Source: Streptomyces sp. SID13031 (GTDB lineage: Bacteria > Actinomycetota > Actinomycetes > Propionibacteriales > Kribbellaceae). Taken from it: a stretch of DNA of 64,000 nt. Made by a program: the position numbers and the translations under genes. Shown one piece after another: positions 49,644 to 58,910 of the stretch. Where the stretch lies: positions 1 to 64,000 of the forward strand of contig NZ_JAAGLV010000018.1 in the NCBI RefSeq assembly GCF_010548305.1. The letters are read 5' to 3'. Below the pieces are notes generated by a model. That model had not been told where the DNA came from. It saw only the letters and a program-made list of their open reading frames with translations, and made no database searches. How positions within the stretch are numbered: position 1 is the stretch's first letter; every line of letters begins with the position of its first letter.

Positions 49644-50315
49644 GTGCCACGTTCACAGGGGTCCGGAGACCGCCCGCAGCTCAGCCGCGAGCGGGTGCTG
49701 CGGGCCGCCGTCGCGGTCGCCGACGGTGGCGGCCTGGGCGGGCTGACGATCCGGTCGCTGGCGACCCAGCTGGACGTCAAGCCGATGTCGGTCTACTACT
49801 ACGTCGCGAACAAGAACGAGATCCTCGACGGCATCGTCGACCTGGTCTTCGCCGAGATCGAGCTGCCTGCGCCGGGCGGCGATTGGCGCGCGGAGATCAC
49901 CAAGCGCGCGCAGTCGGCTCGCAAGGTACTGCGGCAGCACCCATGGGCGATCGCCTTGATGGAGTCGCGGACCAACCCGGGCGCGGCGACGTTGCGGCAT
50001 CACGACGCCAACGTCGGCACGTTTCGCGCCGCCGGCTTCTCGGTGCCGATGACGGCCCACGCCTATGCGCTGCTCGACGCTTTCGTCTACGGCTTCGCGC
50101 TGCAGGAGTCGTCGCTGCCGTTCGAGGGCTCCGAAGGCGCCGCCGAGGTGGCCGGGGCGATGATGGAGCAGTTCAGCTCAGGTCAGTACCCACACCTGAC
50201 CGAGCTGGCGGTGGAGCACGTCCTCCAGCCCGGTTACGTCTTCGGCGACGAGTTCGACTTCGGTCTCACCTTGGTCCTCGACGGGCTGGCCCGCTTTCTA
50301 CCGCCGATCAGCTGA
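49644..50315 (+). CDS. TetR-family regulator (TetR_C tetracycline-type)
   Basis: 223 aa from GTG 49644. HTH: SRERVLRAAVAVADGGGLGG, LTIRSLATQLDVKPMSVYYY; C-terminal ligand domain with HAYALLDAFVYGFALQESSL and LTLVLDGLARFL. Likely represses the divergent MDR oxidoreductase in response to a small hydrophobic or electrophilic compound. Its 3' end overlaps the convergent purD by 8 bp. Confidence 0.92.
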   Translation: MPRSQGSGDRPQLSRERVLRAAVAVADGGGLGGLTIRSLATQLDVKPMSVYYYVANKNEILDGIVDLVFAEIELPAPGGDWRAEITKRAQSARKVLRQHPWAIALMESRTNPGAATLRHHDANVGTFRAAGFSVPMTAHAYALLDAFVYGFALQESSLPFEGSEGAAEVAGAMMEQFSSGQYPHLTELAVEHVLQPGYVFGDEFDFGLTLVLDGLARFLPPIS

Positions 50316-51597
50316 TCTGCTGCAGGTCGATCTCGCCGCGGGCCGCTTTGAGGGCGATGTCGGTCCGGTGTTGTGAGCCCTTGATCAGGATCTGGCCCAC
50401 CCCCGCGTAGGCACGCTGACGGGCCTCGTCGAGATCCTTGCCGGTGGCACTGACCGCGAGGACCCGGCCGCCCGAGGTGACCACCTCGCCGTCCTCGATC
50501 GTGGTCCCGGCGTGGAAGACGCGGACGCCACCGGCCTCGGCTTGCTCGATACCGCTGATCACGTCACCGCTGCGCGGCTTGGCCGGGTACTTCTTGGCCG
50601 CGACGACGACCGCCACGGACGCGCCGGACTTCCAGCTCAGCGGCTCGGCGGCGGCGAGCTTGCCCGTCGCGGCGGCGTACAGGAGTCCGCCGAGCGGCGT
50701 CTTCAGCAACGGCAGCAGGGCCTGGGTCTCCGGGTCGCCGAAGCGGGCGTTGAACTCGATCACCCGGACGCCACGCGACGTCAGCGCCAGTCCGGCGTAC
50801 AGCAGGCCGCTGAACGGGATGCCGCGGCGGCGCAGCTCGTCGACGGTCGGCTGGAGCACCTTCTCGGTGATCTCCTCGACCAGGTTTTCCGGTGCCCACG
50901 GCAACGGGGTGTAGGCGCCCATACCACCGGTGTTGGGGCCTTCGTCGTTGTCCCCAAGGCGCTTGAAGTCCTGGGCGGGCTGCATCGGCAGCACGGTGAC
51001 ACCGTCGGTGATCGCGAACAGCGAGACCTCGGGGCCGTCGAGGAACTCCTCGATCAGCACCTGGTCGCAGCCGGCCGCGTGCTCGAGCGCCTCGGCGCGG
51101 TCCGAGGTGACGACGACACCCTTGCCCGCGGCAAGCGCATCGTCCTTGACGACATACGGGGGGCCGAAGGCATCGATCGCCTCGGCGGCCTGCTCCGGCG
51201 TCGTACAGACGTAGGCCCGGCCGGTCGGTACGCTCGCCGCGGCCATCACGTCCTTGGCGAAGGCCTTCGATCCCTCTATCTCGGCCGCCTCCCCCGACGG
51301 GCCGAAGACGGCGATCCCGGCCGCGCGGAGCGGATCGGCGAGCCCGGCGACCAGTGGCGCCTCGGGTCCGACGACGACCAGATCGGCGCCGACCTCGGTC
51401 GCCAGCGCGACGACCGCATCGTGGTCCGAGATGTCCACCGGACGGCAAACGATCGTTTGCTTCTCGTACTCCGGTTGCAAGGCGGCGATGCCAGGGTTGC
51501 CCGGGGCCGCGACGACCTGCTCGACCTCAGGATCCCGGCTCAACGCCCAGACGAGTGCGTGCTCACGGCCGCCAGAGCCGATGACTAGAACCTTCAC
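50308..51597 (-). CDS. purD: Phosphoribosylamine-glycine ligase
   Basis: 429 aa from GTG 51597. Start KVLVIGSGGREHALVWALSR; ATP-grasp parts GPPYVVKDDALAAGKGVVV and LIEEFLDGPEVSLFAITDGV; DNDEGPNTGGMGAYTPLPWA and IEFNARFGDPETQ complete the GARS signature. Catalyses the second step of purine synthesis. Confidence 0.96.
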   Translation of the reverse strand: MKVLVIGSGGREHALVWALSRDPEVEQVVAAPGNPGIAALQPEYEKQTIVCRPVDISDHDAVVALATEVGADLVVVGPEAPLVAGLADPLRAAGIAVFGPSGEAAEIEGSKAFAKDVMAAASVPTGRAYVCTTPEQAAEAIDAFGPPYVVKDDALAAGKGVVVTSDRAEALEHAAGCDQVLIEEFLDGPEVSLFAITDGVTVLPMQPAQDFKRLGDNDEGPNTGGMGAYTPLPWAPENLVEEITEKVLQPTVDELRRRGIPFSGLLYAGLALTSRGVRVIEFNARFGDPETQALLPLLKTPLGGLLYAAATGKLAAAEPLSWKSGASVAVVVAAKKYPAKPRSGDVISGIEQAEAGGVRVFHAGTTIEDGEVVTSGGRVLAVSATGKDLDEARQRAYAGVGQILIKGSQHRTDIALKAARGEIDLQQIS

Positions 51598-51683
51598 GAG
51601 CCATGAGCCTAGTGCACTTAGGCGTGTGCTCGGTTTGTCCGGACCTGGGCGGTGTAAGACTGCGCGTGACTGGAGGTAATCGC

Positions 51684-52601
51684 TTGACTACGAAATCCAT
51701 CTCGGCCCGCCCCGGCCGTCGTCCCACACCGGCATCGCTGGCCTCCTGGCTGCTACTGCTCCCGTGTGTGGTGATCTTCGCTCTGTTCATCGTCTGGCCG
51801 CTCGGGAAGTCCGTCTCGCTGTCGCTGCACGGGTCCGACCTGTTCGGCCGGCCCGACGCCTTCGTCGGGCTGCAGCACTACCGGGACATGCTCGGCAGTT
51901 CCGAGTTCCGGCACATCCTGTGGGTCACCTTCGCCTTCGTGCTGCTGACGGTGATCCCGGGCGTTCTCGGCGGCCTGGCGATCGTGTTGCTGCTCGAACA
52001 GCACATCAAGGGGATCCGGATCTTCCGGACCGCCTTCGCGCTGCCGTTCGCGTTCTCGGTGGCCAGCGCGTCGGTGATCTTCGCGACCATCTACAACCCG
52101 GCGATCGGGCTGGCCAACGGGATCCTCGGCAAGTTCGGGGTGGACCGGATCGGCTGGCTGACCGACCCCTCCTGGGCGCTGGTCAGCGTCGCGATCACGA
52201 CGGTCTGGATGAGCATCGGCTACAACGTGCTCGTCCTGTCGGCCGGGATCGGGGCGATCCCGCAGGAGATCAACGAGGCGGCCACGCTGGACGGCGCCGG
52301 CGGCTGGCGCGCGGCCCGGTTCATCACCGTGCCGATGCTCGGCCCGCAACTGTTCTTCCTGGTGGTGATCTCGACCATCCAGTCGCTGCAGGGCTTCGGG
52401 CAGATCAAGATCCTCACCCCCGAGGGCGGCCCCGAGCAGTCCACCAAGACGCTCGTCTACTCGATCTACCACACCGCTTTCGCCAACAACGCCAGCGATT
52501 TCGGCGCCGCCTCGGCGCAGGCGATCGTGCTGCTGCTGATCCTGCTCATCTGCACGGGGATCCAGTTCGGCGTACTCGAGAGGCGGGTGCACTACAAGTG
52601 A
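51684..52601 (+). CDS. ugpA: ABC sugar/glycerol-phosphate permease (UgpA-like)
   Basis: 305 aa from TTG 51684, chosen because GGAGG stands seven bases before it; an in-frame GTG at 51666 and ATG at 51603 lack ribosome sites. Six membrane helices; EAA loop INEAATLDGAGGWRAARFIT. Partner of the following permease and lipoprotein. No ATPase gene is present, as is usual where a shared MsiK-type ATPase serves many importers. Confidence 0.85.
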   Translation: MTTKSISARPGRRPTPASLASWLLLLPCVVIFALFIVWPLGKSVSLSLHGSDLFGRPDAFVGLQHYRDMLGSSEFRHILWVTFAFVLLTVIPGVLGGLAIVLLLEQHIKGIRIFRTAFALPFAFSVASASVIFATIYNPAIGLANGILGKFGVDRIGWLTDPSWALVSVAITTVWMSIGYNVLVLSAGIGAIPQEINEAATLDGAGGWRAARFITVPMLGPQLFFLVVISTIQSLQGFGQIKILTPEGGPEQSTKTLVYSIYHTAFANNASDFGAASAQAIVLLLILLICTGIQFGVLERRVHYK

Positions 52602-53449
52602 CCAGGCTGACCCCCGGACGGCTCGTCACCTACGCCGTCCTGATCCTCGCGGCGCTCGCGGTGATCTTCCCGGTGTACTACGTGATCGCGGGCTCGATCA
52701 TGTCGCCCGGCCAGATCTCGTCGTACCCGCCGGACCTGTTCCCGCACGGCATCTTCACCGGCAACTACGAGGGCGCCTCCTCGGCCGGTACGCCGATCGG
52801 CCGGCAGTACCTGAACTCGATCCTGCAGACCTCGATCATCACCTTGTCGCAGCTGATCACCAGTGTGCTCGCGGCGTACGCGTTCGTCTTCATGAAGATG
52901 TGGGGCCGGACCGTGCTGTTCGGCCTGTTCCTCGGCACCCTGATGGTGCCGTGGGAGTCGATCGTGCTGCCGAACTACCTGACCATCACCGGCTGGTCGA
53001 TCGGCGGCGAGCGGCTGACCGCGTCGTACGCCGGAACGATGCTGGCTCTGGTCCTGCCGTTCCTGGCCAACGCGTTCGGCGTCTTCCTGCTGCGGCAGTC
53101 GTTCCTGCAGTTCCCGACCGAGCTGCGCGACGCGGCGACGATCGACGGCTGCGGGCACTGGCGGTTCCTGCGCCTGATCCTGGTCCCGCTGAACAAGCCC
53201 GCCCTGATGGCGGTCGGGTTGTACGTCTTCCTGGCCGGCTGGAACCAGTTCTTCTGGCCACTGCTGATCGGCGACTCGGCCACCCGGCGGACGCTGCAGA
53301 TCGGGATCAGCCAGCTCAACGACGCCGAGGCGGCCGACCCCGGCCTGATCCTGGCCGGCGTCACCCTGTCCATCCTCCCGACCCTGGCCATCGTGATCTT
53401 CGGTCAGCGTTTCATCGTCCGCGGGCTGACCGCGGGCGCGATCCGTTAA
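52598..53449 (+). CDS. ugpE: ABC sugar/glycerol-phosphate permease (UgpE-like)
   Basis: 283 aa from GTG 52598, overlapping the previous stop (GTGA). Six helices; EAA loop LRDAATIDGCGHWRFLRLIL. The sequence VLPNYLTITG and the C-terminal GQRFIVRGLTAGAI fit MalG/UgpE proteins. Confidence 0.87.
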   Translation: MTRLTPGRLVTYAVLILAALAVIFPVYYVIAGSIMSPGQISSYPPDLFPHGIFTGNYEGASSAGTPIGRQYLNSILQTSIITLSQLITSVLAAYAFVFMKMWGRTVLFGLFLGTLMVPWESIVLPNYLTITGWSIGGERLTASYAGTMLALVLPFLANAFGVFLLRQSFLQFPTELRDAATIDGCGHWRFLRLILVPLNKPALMAVGLYVFLAGWNQFFWPLLIGDSATRRTLQIGISQLNDAEAADPGLILAGVTLSILPTLAIVIFGQRFIVRGLTAGAIR

Positions 53450-53465
53450 AAGAAAGGCAATTGCG

Positions 53466-54875
53466 ATGCGATCTGTCCGACAACGGCGTACGGCAGCCGC
53501 CTTCTCCCTGCTGGCAGTGCTCGCCCTGGTGGCGACCGGTTGCGGCAGCGGCGACTCCGACTCCGGCTCGAACAGCGGCGGCCAGGAAGCGCCCGGCGCG
53601 GACGCGCTGGACAAGGCGACCGGCGTCACCAAGGTGACGTTCTGGCACGGTATGAAGGGTGCCAACGGCGAGGCGGTCGACAAGCTGGTGAAGGCGTTCA
53701 ACGCTGCCAACAGCGGCAAGATCGAGGTCACCGCGGTCTACCAGGGCGACTACGACGAGACGATCACGAAGTACAAGACGTCGGTACAGCAGGGCAGCAC
53801 GCCGTCGGTCGTCCAGATCTACGACATCGGCTCGCGCTTCATGATCGACTCCAAGCAGACCGTGCCGACGCAGAGCTTCGCCGACAAGGACGGCTACACG
53901 CTCGACTCGATCGAGCCGAACATCGCGAACTACTACTCGATCGACGGCAAGCTCAACTCGATGCCGTTCAACACGTCGATGCCCTTGCTGTACATCAACA
54001 AGGAAGCGTTCGTGAAGGCCGGGCTGGATCCCGCGAAGCCGCCGACGAACCTCGACGAGATCATGGACGCGGCCAAGAAGCTCACCGTCAAGCAGGGTGG
54101 GAAGACGGTCCAGTACGGCTTCAACGCGGCGATCTACGGCTGGTTCCTGGAGCAGCTGATCGCGCAGTCCGGGACGACGTACTGCGACAACGAGAACGGC
54201 CGCAAGGACCTCGCGACCCAGGTCGACTTCGCCGACGAGCAGGGCGTGAAGGTCGCCACCTGGTACCAGCAGATGGTCAAGCTCGGCTACATGCCGAACA
54301 CGGGCAAGAAGACCGACGACGCGCAGGCGGTGTTCAAGTCCGGTACCTCCGCGATGCACCTGGAGTCGACCGGCTCGCTGCGCGGCTACCTGGACGCGGC
54401 CAAGGGCAAGTTCACCGTGCTGACGGCGCCGTTCCCGAAGCTGTCCGCTGACAGCACCGGCGGCCCGATCATCGGCGGCGCCTCGCTGTGGGTCGACGGT
54501 GTCGGTCACTCGGACGCCGAGAAGCGCGCGTCGTGGGAGTTCGTGAAGTTCGCGTCGTCGCCGGAGCAGCAGGCCGCCTGGCACACCGGCACCGGCTACT
54601 TTCCGATCAACTCGAAGGCCCTCGACCTCCCCGAGGACAAGGCATGGGTGGCGCAGTACCCGCAGTTCACCACCGCCATCACCCAACTCCACAGCACCAA
54701 GCCCTCCAACGCCTCCTCGGGCTGCATCCTCGGCGTCATGCCCCAAGCCCGCAAGGCAGCCGAGGACGGCCTGGAGAAAGCAGTCCTCGGCACCGATCCC
54801 GCCAAGGCCATGAAGGACGCCGCGGACTCCATCAAGCCGCAAATCGACCAGTACAACAAGACGGTCAAGAAGTAG
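53466..54875 (+). CDS. ugpB: Substrate-binding lipoprotein, UgpB-like
   Basis: 469 aa. Signal peptide with lipobox VATGC (about Cys26). UgpB-type marks: VTKVTFWHGMKGANGEAVDK, PFNTSMPLLYINKEAFVKAG, IIGGASLWVDGVG and AAWHTGTGYFPINSK. UgpB binds glycerol 3-phosphate and its diesters. Family similarity is good but the actual ligand is an inference. Followed by a hairpin terminator. Confidence 0.85.
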   Translation: MRSVRQRRTAAAFSLLAVLALVATGCGSGDSDSGSNSGGQEAPGADALDKATGVTKVTFWHGMKGANGEAVDKLVKAFNAANSGKIEVTAVYQGDYDETITKYKTSVQQGSTPSVVQIYDIGSRFMIDSKQTVPTQSFADKDGYTLDSIEPNIANYYSIDGKLNSMPFNTSMPLLYINKEAFVKAGLDPAKPPTNLDEIMDAAKKLTVKQGGKTVQYGFNAAIYGWFLEQLIAQSGTTYCDNENGRKDLATQVDFADEQGVKVATWYQQMVKLGYMPNTGKKTDDAQAVFKSGTSAMHLESTGSLRGYLDAAKGKFTVLTAPFPKLSADSTGGPIIGGASLWVDGVGHSDAEKRASWEFVKFASSPEQQAAWHTGTGYFPINSKALDLPEDKAWVAQYPQFTTAITQLHSTKPSNASSGCILGVMPQARKAAEDGLEKAVLGTDPAKAMKDAADSIKPQIDQYNKTVKK

Positions 54876-54889
54876 CCCAGTAACAAAAG

Positions 54890-54917
54890 GCGGCCGGGGA
54901 CTCACCTCCCCGGCCGC
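54890..54917 (+). terminator. Hairpin terminator after ugpB
   Basis: GCGGCCGGGGA and TCCCCGGCCGC form a perfect 11-bp stem with a 6-nt loop, 15 bp after the stop. Confidence 0.75.
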
Positions 54918-54988
54918 TCAGTTCTATCCCCACGCGCCCTCTCCTCCGTCGCTCCACCTCCGGCCGAACTCTCGGGGGTTAACCCCAA

Positions 54989-55013
54989 GACGACGGGGCC
55001 GCCCCGCGTCGTC
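54989..55013 (-). terminator. Imperfect hairpin after the 55027 gene
   Basis: GACGACGGGGC pairs with GCCCCGCGTCGTC around a short loop, with a two-base bulge. It lies 14 bp beyond the stop at 55027. A separate palindrome GGGGTTAACCCC is at 54975-54986. Confidence 0.4.
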
Positions 55014-55026
55014 GGATGTCAGCGGT

Positions 55027-55779
55027 TCAGTAGTGCCAGTAGTAGCGGGCTTCGGCGTTCCATGCCACGGGGACGGTGGTGTGGTTGGTGAAGGCCGGGC
55101 CTTTGCCTCGGGCGATCTCGAGGGAGCGGGAGAGTTGGAGGGCGTAGGCGTGGTTGTTGTCGTCCCACCACTGCTCGAACTGGGTGATGCAGGTCTGGTT
55201 GGTGAAGTACGCGTTGGAGCAGGCGTGCGGCGGGCTCCACTTCTGCAGGTGGCGGAAGTTGACCGTGGTGGAGTTGTTCGGGGGCTTGATGGTGCCTACG
55301 GCGTCCAGGCAGTAGCCGGTAGTCGGGATGTTCCACTTCACGTAGTGCTGGCGGCCGCCGGCTGACGGGAGTTCCTGCATTCCCGTGCAGGTCGCGGAGC
55401 CGATCTTCTCCGACGTCACGCGCTGGAGCTGGGTGAGCGGGCGGCCGGCGCCGTCGTTGTAGCCGTCGAGCAGGACCCAGTCGCCGGAGTGGATGAAGCG
55501 CTCGGCCGACTTCGGCGGCCACGCCTTCGGGTCGCCCCAGGAGATGTCGGCCGTGGTCGCGCTCAGCGGCGTCCAGGCCCACTGGCCCGCGGCGGCCTCA
55601 CCGGCCCAGTACTGACCGGCCGACTTCTCGAACATCAGCGAGTACTGCCCGTAGTCCTCACCCGTCAAGGCAGGGGCAGACGCGGAGGCAGCCGACGGGC
55701 GTGCCAGGGACAAACCTGTTGCCGCGGCAACTACCACCGCGGCGCTGAGCAGGATGGCGAGTTTCTTCCGCATGGGCAT
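55027..55779 (-). CDS. Secreted protein of unknown function
   Basis: 250 aa. Signal peptide (KLAILLSAAVVVAAATGLSL) with cleavage near SAASASAPA. The mature part has several Cys (SATCTGMQ, TGYCLDAVG, PHACSNAYF, NQTCITQFEQWWDDNNHAYA), suggesting two or three disulfides, and many Trp and Tyr. The spacing is reminiscent of secreted wall- or glycan-binding proteins, but no family is recognised. Confidence 0.7.
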   Translation of the reverse strand: MPMRKKLAILLSAAVVVAAATGLSLARPSAASASAPALTGEDYGQYSLMFEKSAGQYWAGEAAAGQWAWTPLSATTADISWGDPKAWPPKSAERFIHSGDWVLLDGYNDGAGRPLTQLQRVTSEKIGSATCTGMQELPSAGGRQHYVKWNIPTTGYCLDAVGTIKPPNNSTTVNFRHLQKWSPPHACSNAYFTNQTCITQFEQWWDDNNHAYALQLSRSLEIARGKGPAFTNHTTVPVAWNAEARYYWHY

Positions 55780-55853
55780 CGACGCTAGCCCTCGAAGGGT
55801 GCACAGGCGCTACTGTCCAGACAGCAGCCACGTGCCCGATTCGAGGAGTTGTC

Positions 55854-56723
55854 ATGCCGGATCCCGTCACCCACACGCTCGCCGTACCGGGCGCGATTCT
55901 CACGTACGACGTCCGCGGCGAGCTCAGCGATCGCGAGCAGCCCGTGCTGCTGATGATCGGTTCCCCGATGGCCGCGAGTGGCTTCCCGACACTGGCCGCG
56001 CAGTTCACCGATCGTACGGTCGTCACGTACGACCCGCGCGGCGTCGAGCGCAGCACGCGGACCGACGGCACCGGTGAGCTGACCCCGGACGACCACGCGG
56101 GTGATCTGGCGGCCCTGATCGAGGCCCTCGACGCCGGCCCGGTCGACCTGTTCGCCAGCAGCGGCGGAGCAATCAATGCACTGGCCCTCATCACCAGCAG
56201 GCCCGACCTGATCAACACCCTCGTCGCACACGAGCCACCGCTGGCGGCGATCGTCCCCGACAGCGAGGCAGCGCTCAAGGCCACCGAGGACATCTACCAG
56301 ACCTACCAGCGCGACGGCATGGGCGCCGGGATGGCGAAGTTCATCGCGTTCGTCGGCTTCGACGGCGAGATCCCGGCCGACTACACCGAGCAGCCTGCGC
56401 CCGACCCGGCGATGTTCGGGCTCCCCGCCGGGGACGACGGTTCCCGCGACGACGCTCTCCTCGGCCAGAACCTGCGCGGCTCTACGTCGTACCGGCCCGA
56501 CTTCGACGCGCTCGGCAAGGCCGGCGCGAAACTGGTCGTCGGGATCGGCGAGGAGTCAGCCAACCAGCTCGCCGCCCGCGGCGGGAAGGCGGTTGCCGAG
56601 CGGCTCGGGCTCGCCCCGGTGGTGTTCCCGAGCAACCACGGCGGCTTCCTCGGCGACGAGTACGGGATGCCCGGCAAGCCGGTCGACTTCGGGGCGAAAC
56701 TGCGCGATGTACTGGCCCGCTGA
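55854..56723 (+). CDS. Alpha/beta hydrolase
   Basis: 289 aa from ATG 55854 with GAGGAG upstream. Oxyanion region LLMIGSPMAASGFPTLAAQF, Asp-like TVVTYDPRGVERS, nucleophile elbow LFASSGGAINALAL (Ser in S-S-G-G), and C-terminal His in FPSNHGGFLGDEYG. Typical small esterase or peroxidase-like fold; substrate unknown. Confidence 0.88.
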   Translation: MPDPVTHTLAVPGAILTYDVRGELSDREQPVLLMIGSPMAASGFPTLAAQFTDRTVVTYDPRGVERSTRTDGTGELTPDDHAGDLAALIEALDAGPVDLFASSGGAINALALITSRPDLINTLVAHEPPLAAIVPDSEAALKATEDIYQTYQRDGMGAGMAKFIAFVGFDGEIPADYTEQPAPDPAMFGLPAGDDGSRDDALLGQNLRGSTSYRPDFDALGKAGAKLVVGIGEESANQLAARGGKAVAERLGLAPVVFPSNHGGFLGDEYGMPGKPVDFGAKLRDVLAR

Positions 56724-56758
56724 CCGGTCCCCCGGCACCCATCTGGTTAGCTGGAGAC

Positions 56759-57130
56759 ATGACTGACAAGCCTGAGATCGACCCTCCGGATGGCCCGCCG
56801 CCGGCGGATCTGGAGATCACCGACATCACCGCGGGCGACGGCGCCGAAGCCAAAGCCGGCTCCCGGGTGAACGTGCACTACGTAGGCGTCGCGCACTCCA
56901 CCGGCGAGGAGTTCGACGCCTCCTACAACCGCGGCACCCCGCTGGCCTTCCAGCTCGGTGTCGGCCAGGTCATCCAGGGCTGGGACACCGGCGTACAGGG
57001 CATGAAGGTGGGCGGCCGGCGCAAGCTCGTCATCCCGCCGCACCTCGCGTACGGCGACCGCGGCGCGCCCGGCGCGATCAAGCCGGGCGAGACCCTGATC
57101 TTCGTGGTCGACCTGGTCAGCGTGAGCTGA
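56759..57130 (+). CDS. FKBP-type peptidyl-prolyl isomerase
   Basis: 123 aa. FKBP core: SRVNVHYVGVAHSTGEEFDA, LGVGQVIQGWDTGVQGMKVG, GRRKLVIPPHLAYGDRGAPG and ETLIFVVDLVSV. Cytoplasmic, no signal peptide. Followed by a terminator at 57163. Confidence 0.95.
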   Translation: MTDKPEIDPPDGPPPADLEITDITAGDGAEAKAGSRVNVHYVGVAHSTGEEFDASYNRGTPLAFQLGVGQVIQGWDTGVQGMKVGGRRKLVIPPHLAYGDRGAPGAIKPGETLIFVVDLVSVS

Positions 57131-57162
57131 TCTCCCAACCGTAGGCGTCGGTCCTGACGTCT

Positions 57163-57203
57163 GGCCTCCGATTGCGTCACAATGACGCGATCGGGGGCCT
57201 TTT
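57163..57203 (+). terminator. Rho-independent terminator after FKBP gene
   Basis: GGCCTCCGATTGCGTCA and TGACGCGATCGGGGGCC pair over 17 bp in RNA (two G-U), loop CAA, followed by TTTT. Confidence 0.8.
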
Positions 57204-57254
57204 CACGTAGTACTACGCATCCGCGCTGTCGCCCCAGCGGGTTGACTGGGAGGC

Positions 57255-57869
57255 ATGACGACGATGGTTGCCACGACCGTTCCGGCGGCAGTTCGGGCCG
57301 ACCGGACGAAGTACGCCGCCCTGCTGGCCAAGGCCGCGCTGTTCGCGTTGTTGCTGACGGCAATCATCTGGCCGGATCTCAGTGGCATCAAGGGCAAGGC
57401 GTCGACCGCCCGGCTGGTGGTCTACCCGATCGGCGCGCTGGTACTGCCGCTGTGGTGGTTCGCCTACGGACGTACGAAAAGCAAGCTGCACAAGGCTTTC
57501 CCGTGGCCTGCCGACCTGTTGCTGACGCTGCCCTGGCTGATCGATCTGCTCGGCAACCGGTTCAACCTGTTCGACACCATCAGCTGGTGGGACGACGCGA
57601 TGCACTTCATCCTGTGGGCGTTGCTCACCGCGGGCGCACTGACCGCCTTCGCCCGACGCGACCTCACCCGCGGCCTGACCGCCATGGTCGCCCTCGGCTT
57701 CGGCGCCACCGCGGCGGTGATCTGGGAGCTCGGCGAGTACGTCGCCTTCGTCCGCCACTCGGCCGAGCTCCAGACCGCCTACACCGACACCCTCGGCGAC
57801 CTGACCCTCGGCACCCTGGGCGCCTTACTGGCCGGCCTCATCCTCTACCAGGTAAGGCGTTCACACTGA
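57255..57869 (+). CDS. YjdF/DUF2238-like integral membrane protein
   Basis: 204 aa from ATG 57255 with GGGAGG upstream. Six membrane segments; FDTISWWDDAMHFILWALLT holds the D-x-x-x-H motif of the family, and VIWELGEYVAF the conserved Glu. Role unknown. Convergent with the FecCD gene. Confidence 0.8.
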   Translation: MTTMVATTVPAAVRADRTKYAALLAKAALFALLLTAIIWPDLSGIKGKASTARLVVYPIGALVLPLWWFAYGRTKSKLHKAFPWPADLLLTLPWLIDLLGNRFNLFDTISWWDDAMHFILWALLTAGALTAFARRDLTRGLTAMVALGFGATAAVIWELGEYVAFVRHSAELQTAYTDTLGDLTLGTLGALLAGLILYQVRRSH

Positions 57870-57872
57870 TCC

Positions 57873-58910
57873 TCACCGCTGTTCGTTGGCGCGGCCCAGC
57901 AACCACAGCAGATACGGCCCGCCGACGAGCGCAGTGAGCGCGCCCACCGGTATCTCCAGCGGCGGCAGCGCCGTACGGGCCGCCAGATCGGCGCCCACCA
58001 GCACCACCGCTCCCGTCAACGCGGAGCAGAGCAGCGGCAGCTCGGGCCGACGCGTGAGCCGTCGTGCGAGCTGCGGCGCGGTGAGGGCCACGAACCCGAT
58101 CGGGCCTGCGGCGCCGGTGGCGGTGGCGGCGAGGACGACCCCGAGGACCGTCAGCCAGAGGCGGGTCCGCTGCACCCGTACCCCGAGCGCAGCCGCCGTG
58201 TCGTCACTGAAGCCGAGCGGCCGCATCGCCCGCCCAGCCCACACCAGCGCGGGCAAACACAGCGCCAGTACTACGGCCAGCGGGCCGGCCTGCTCCCAGC
58301 CGCGCCCGTTGAGGCTCCCGGTGAGCCACAGTTTCAGTTGCTCGGCGGCCTCCAACTGGCTGTCGGTGAGATAGAGCTGGACGACGGCCGACAGCGCGAC
58401 GCCGATACCGACCCCGATCAGCACGAACCGGTTCGCGTGCATCCCGCGTCGCCAGGCGAGCACGTACACGAGCGCCGCTGCTGCCAGACCGCCCGCGACA
58501 GAGACGACTGGCATCGCGCCGGGTGAACTCACCGCGCCGGTGGCCAGCGCGAGTACGGTCGCGGCCGCGGCCCCGTGCCCGACGCCGATGACGTCCGGGC
58601 TGGCCAGCGGATTGCGCGCGACCGTCTGCACGAGTGCCCCGGCCGTACCGAGCGCGGCGCCGACGAGCGCACCGAGGACGACCCGCGGCACCCGCAACTC
58701 GTTGACGACGAGGTCGTACGGGCCGCCGCCGTCGAGCATGGTCCGCCATGCCTCGCCGGGTGCTACGAAGGTCTGCCCGACACACACCGAGACGCCCATC
58801 ACGACGACGAGGAGCACCAGGAGGCCAACGGCGACGGCAGCGGAGCGCCGGTGCAGGACGATGGAAAGGTCGGGCCGGGGCTGCAGCACGGTGAGCCCGG
58901 CGGGGATCAC
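57873..58910 (-). CDS. FecCD-type iron-siderophore permease (pair B, second)
   Basis: 345 aa from GTG 58910, overlapping the preceding permease. About ten helices; TVARNPLASPDVIGVGHGAA, GAAGPIGFVALTAPQLARRL and LPPLEIPVGALTALVGGPYL are FecCD signatures. Forms a heterodimer with the 58907 protein. Confidence 0.92.
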   Translation of the reverse strand: MIPAGLTVLQPRPDLSIVLHRRSAAVAVGLLVLLVVVMGVSVCVGQTFVAPGEAWRTMLDGGGPYDLVVNELRVPRVVLGALVGAALGTAGALVQTVARNPLASPDVIGVGHGAAAATVLALATGAVSSPGAMPVVSVAGGLAAAALVYVLAWRRGMHANRFVLIGVGIGVALSAVVQLYLTDSQLEAAEQLKLWLTGSLNGRGWEQAGPLAVVLALCLPALVWAGRAMRPLGFSDDTAAALGVRVQRTRLWLTVLGVVLAATATGAAGPIGFVALTAPQLARRLTRRPELPLLCSALTGAVVLVGADLAARTALPPLEIPVGALTALVGGPYLLWLLGRANEQR

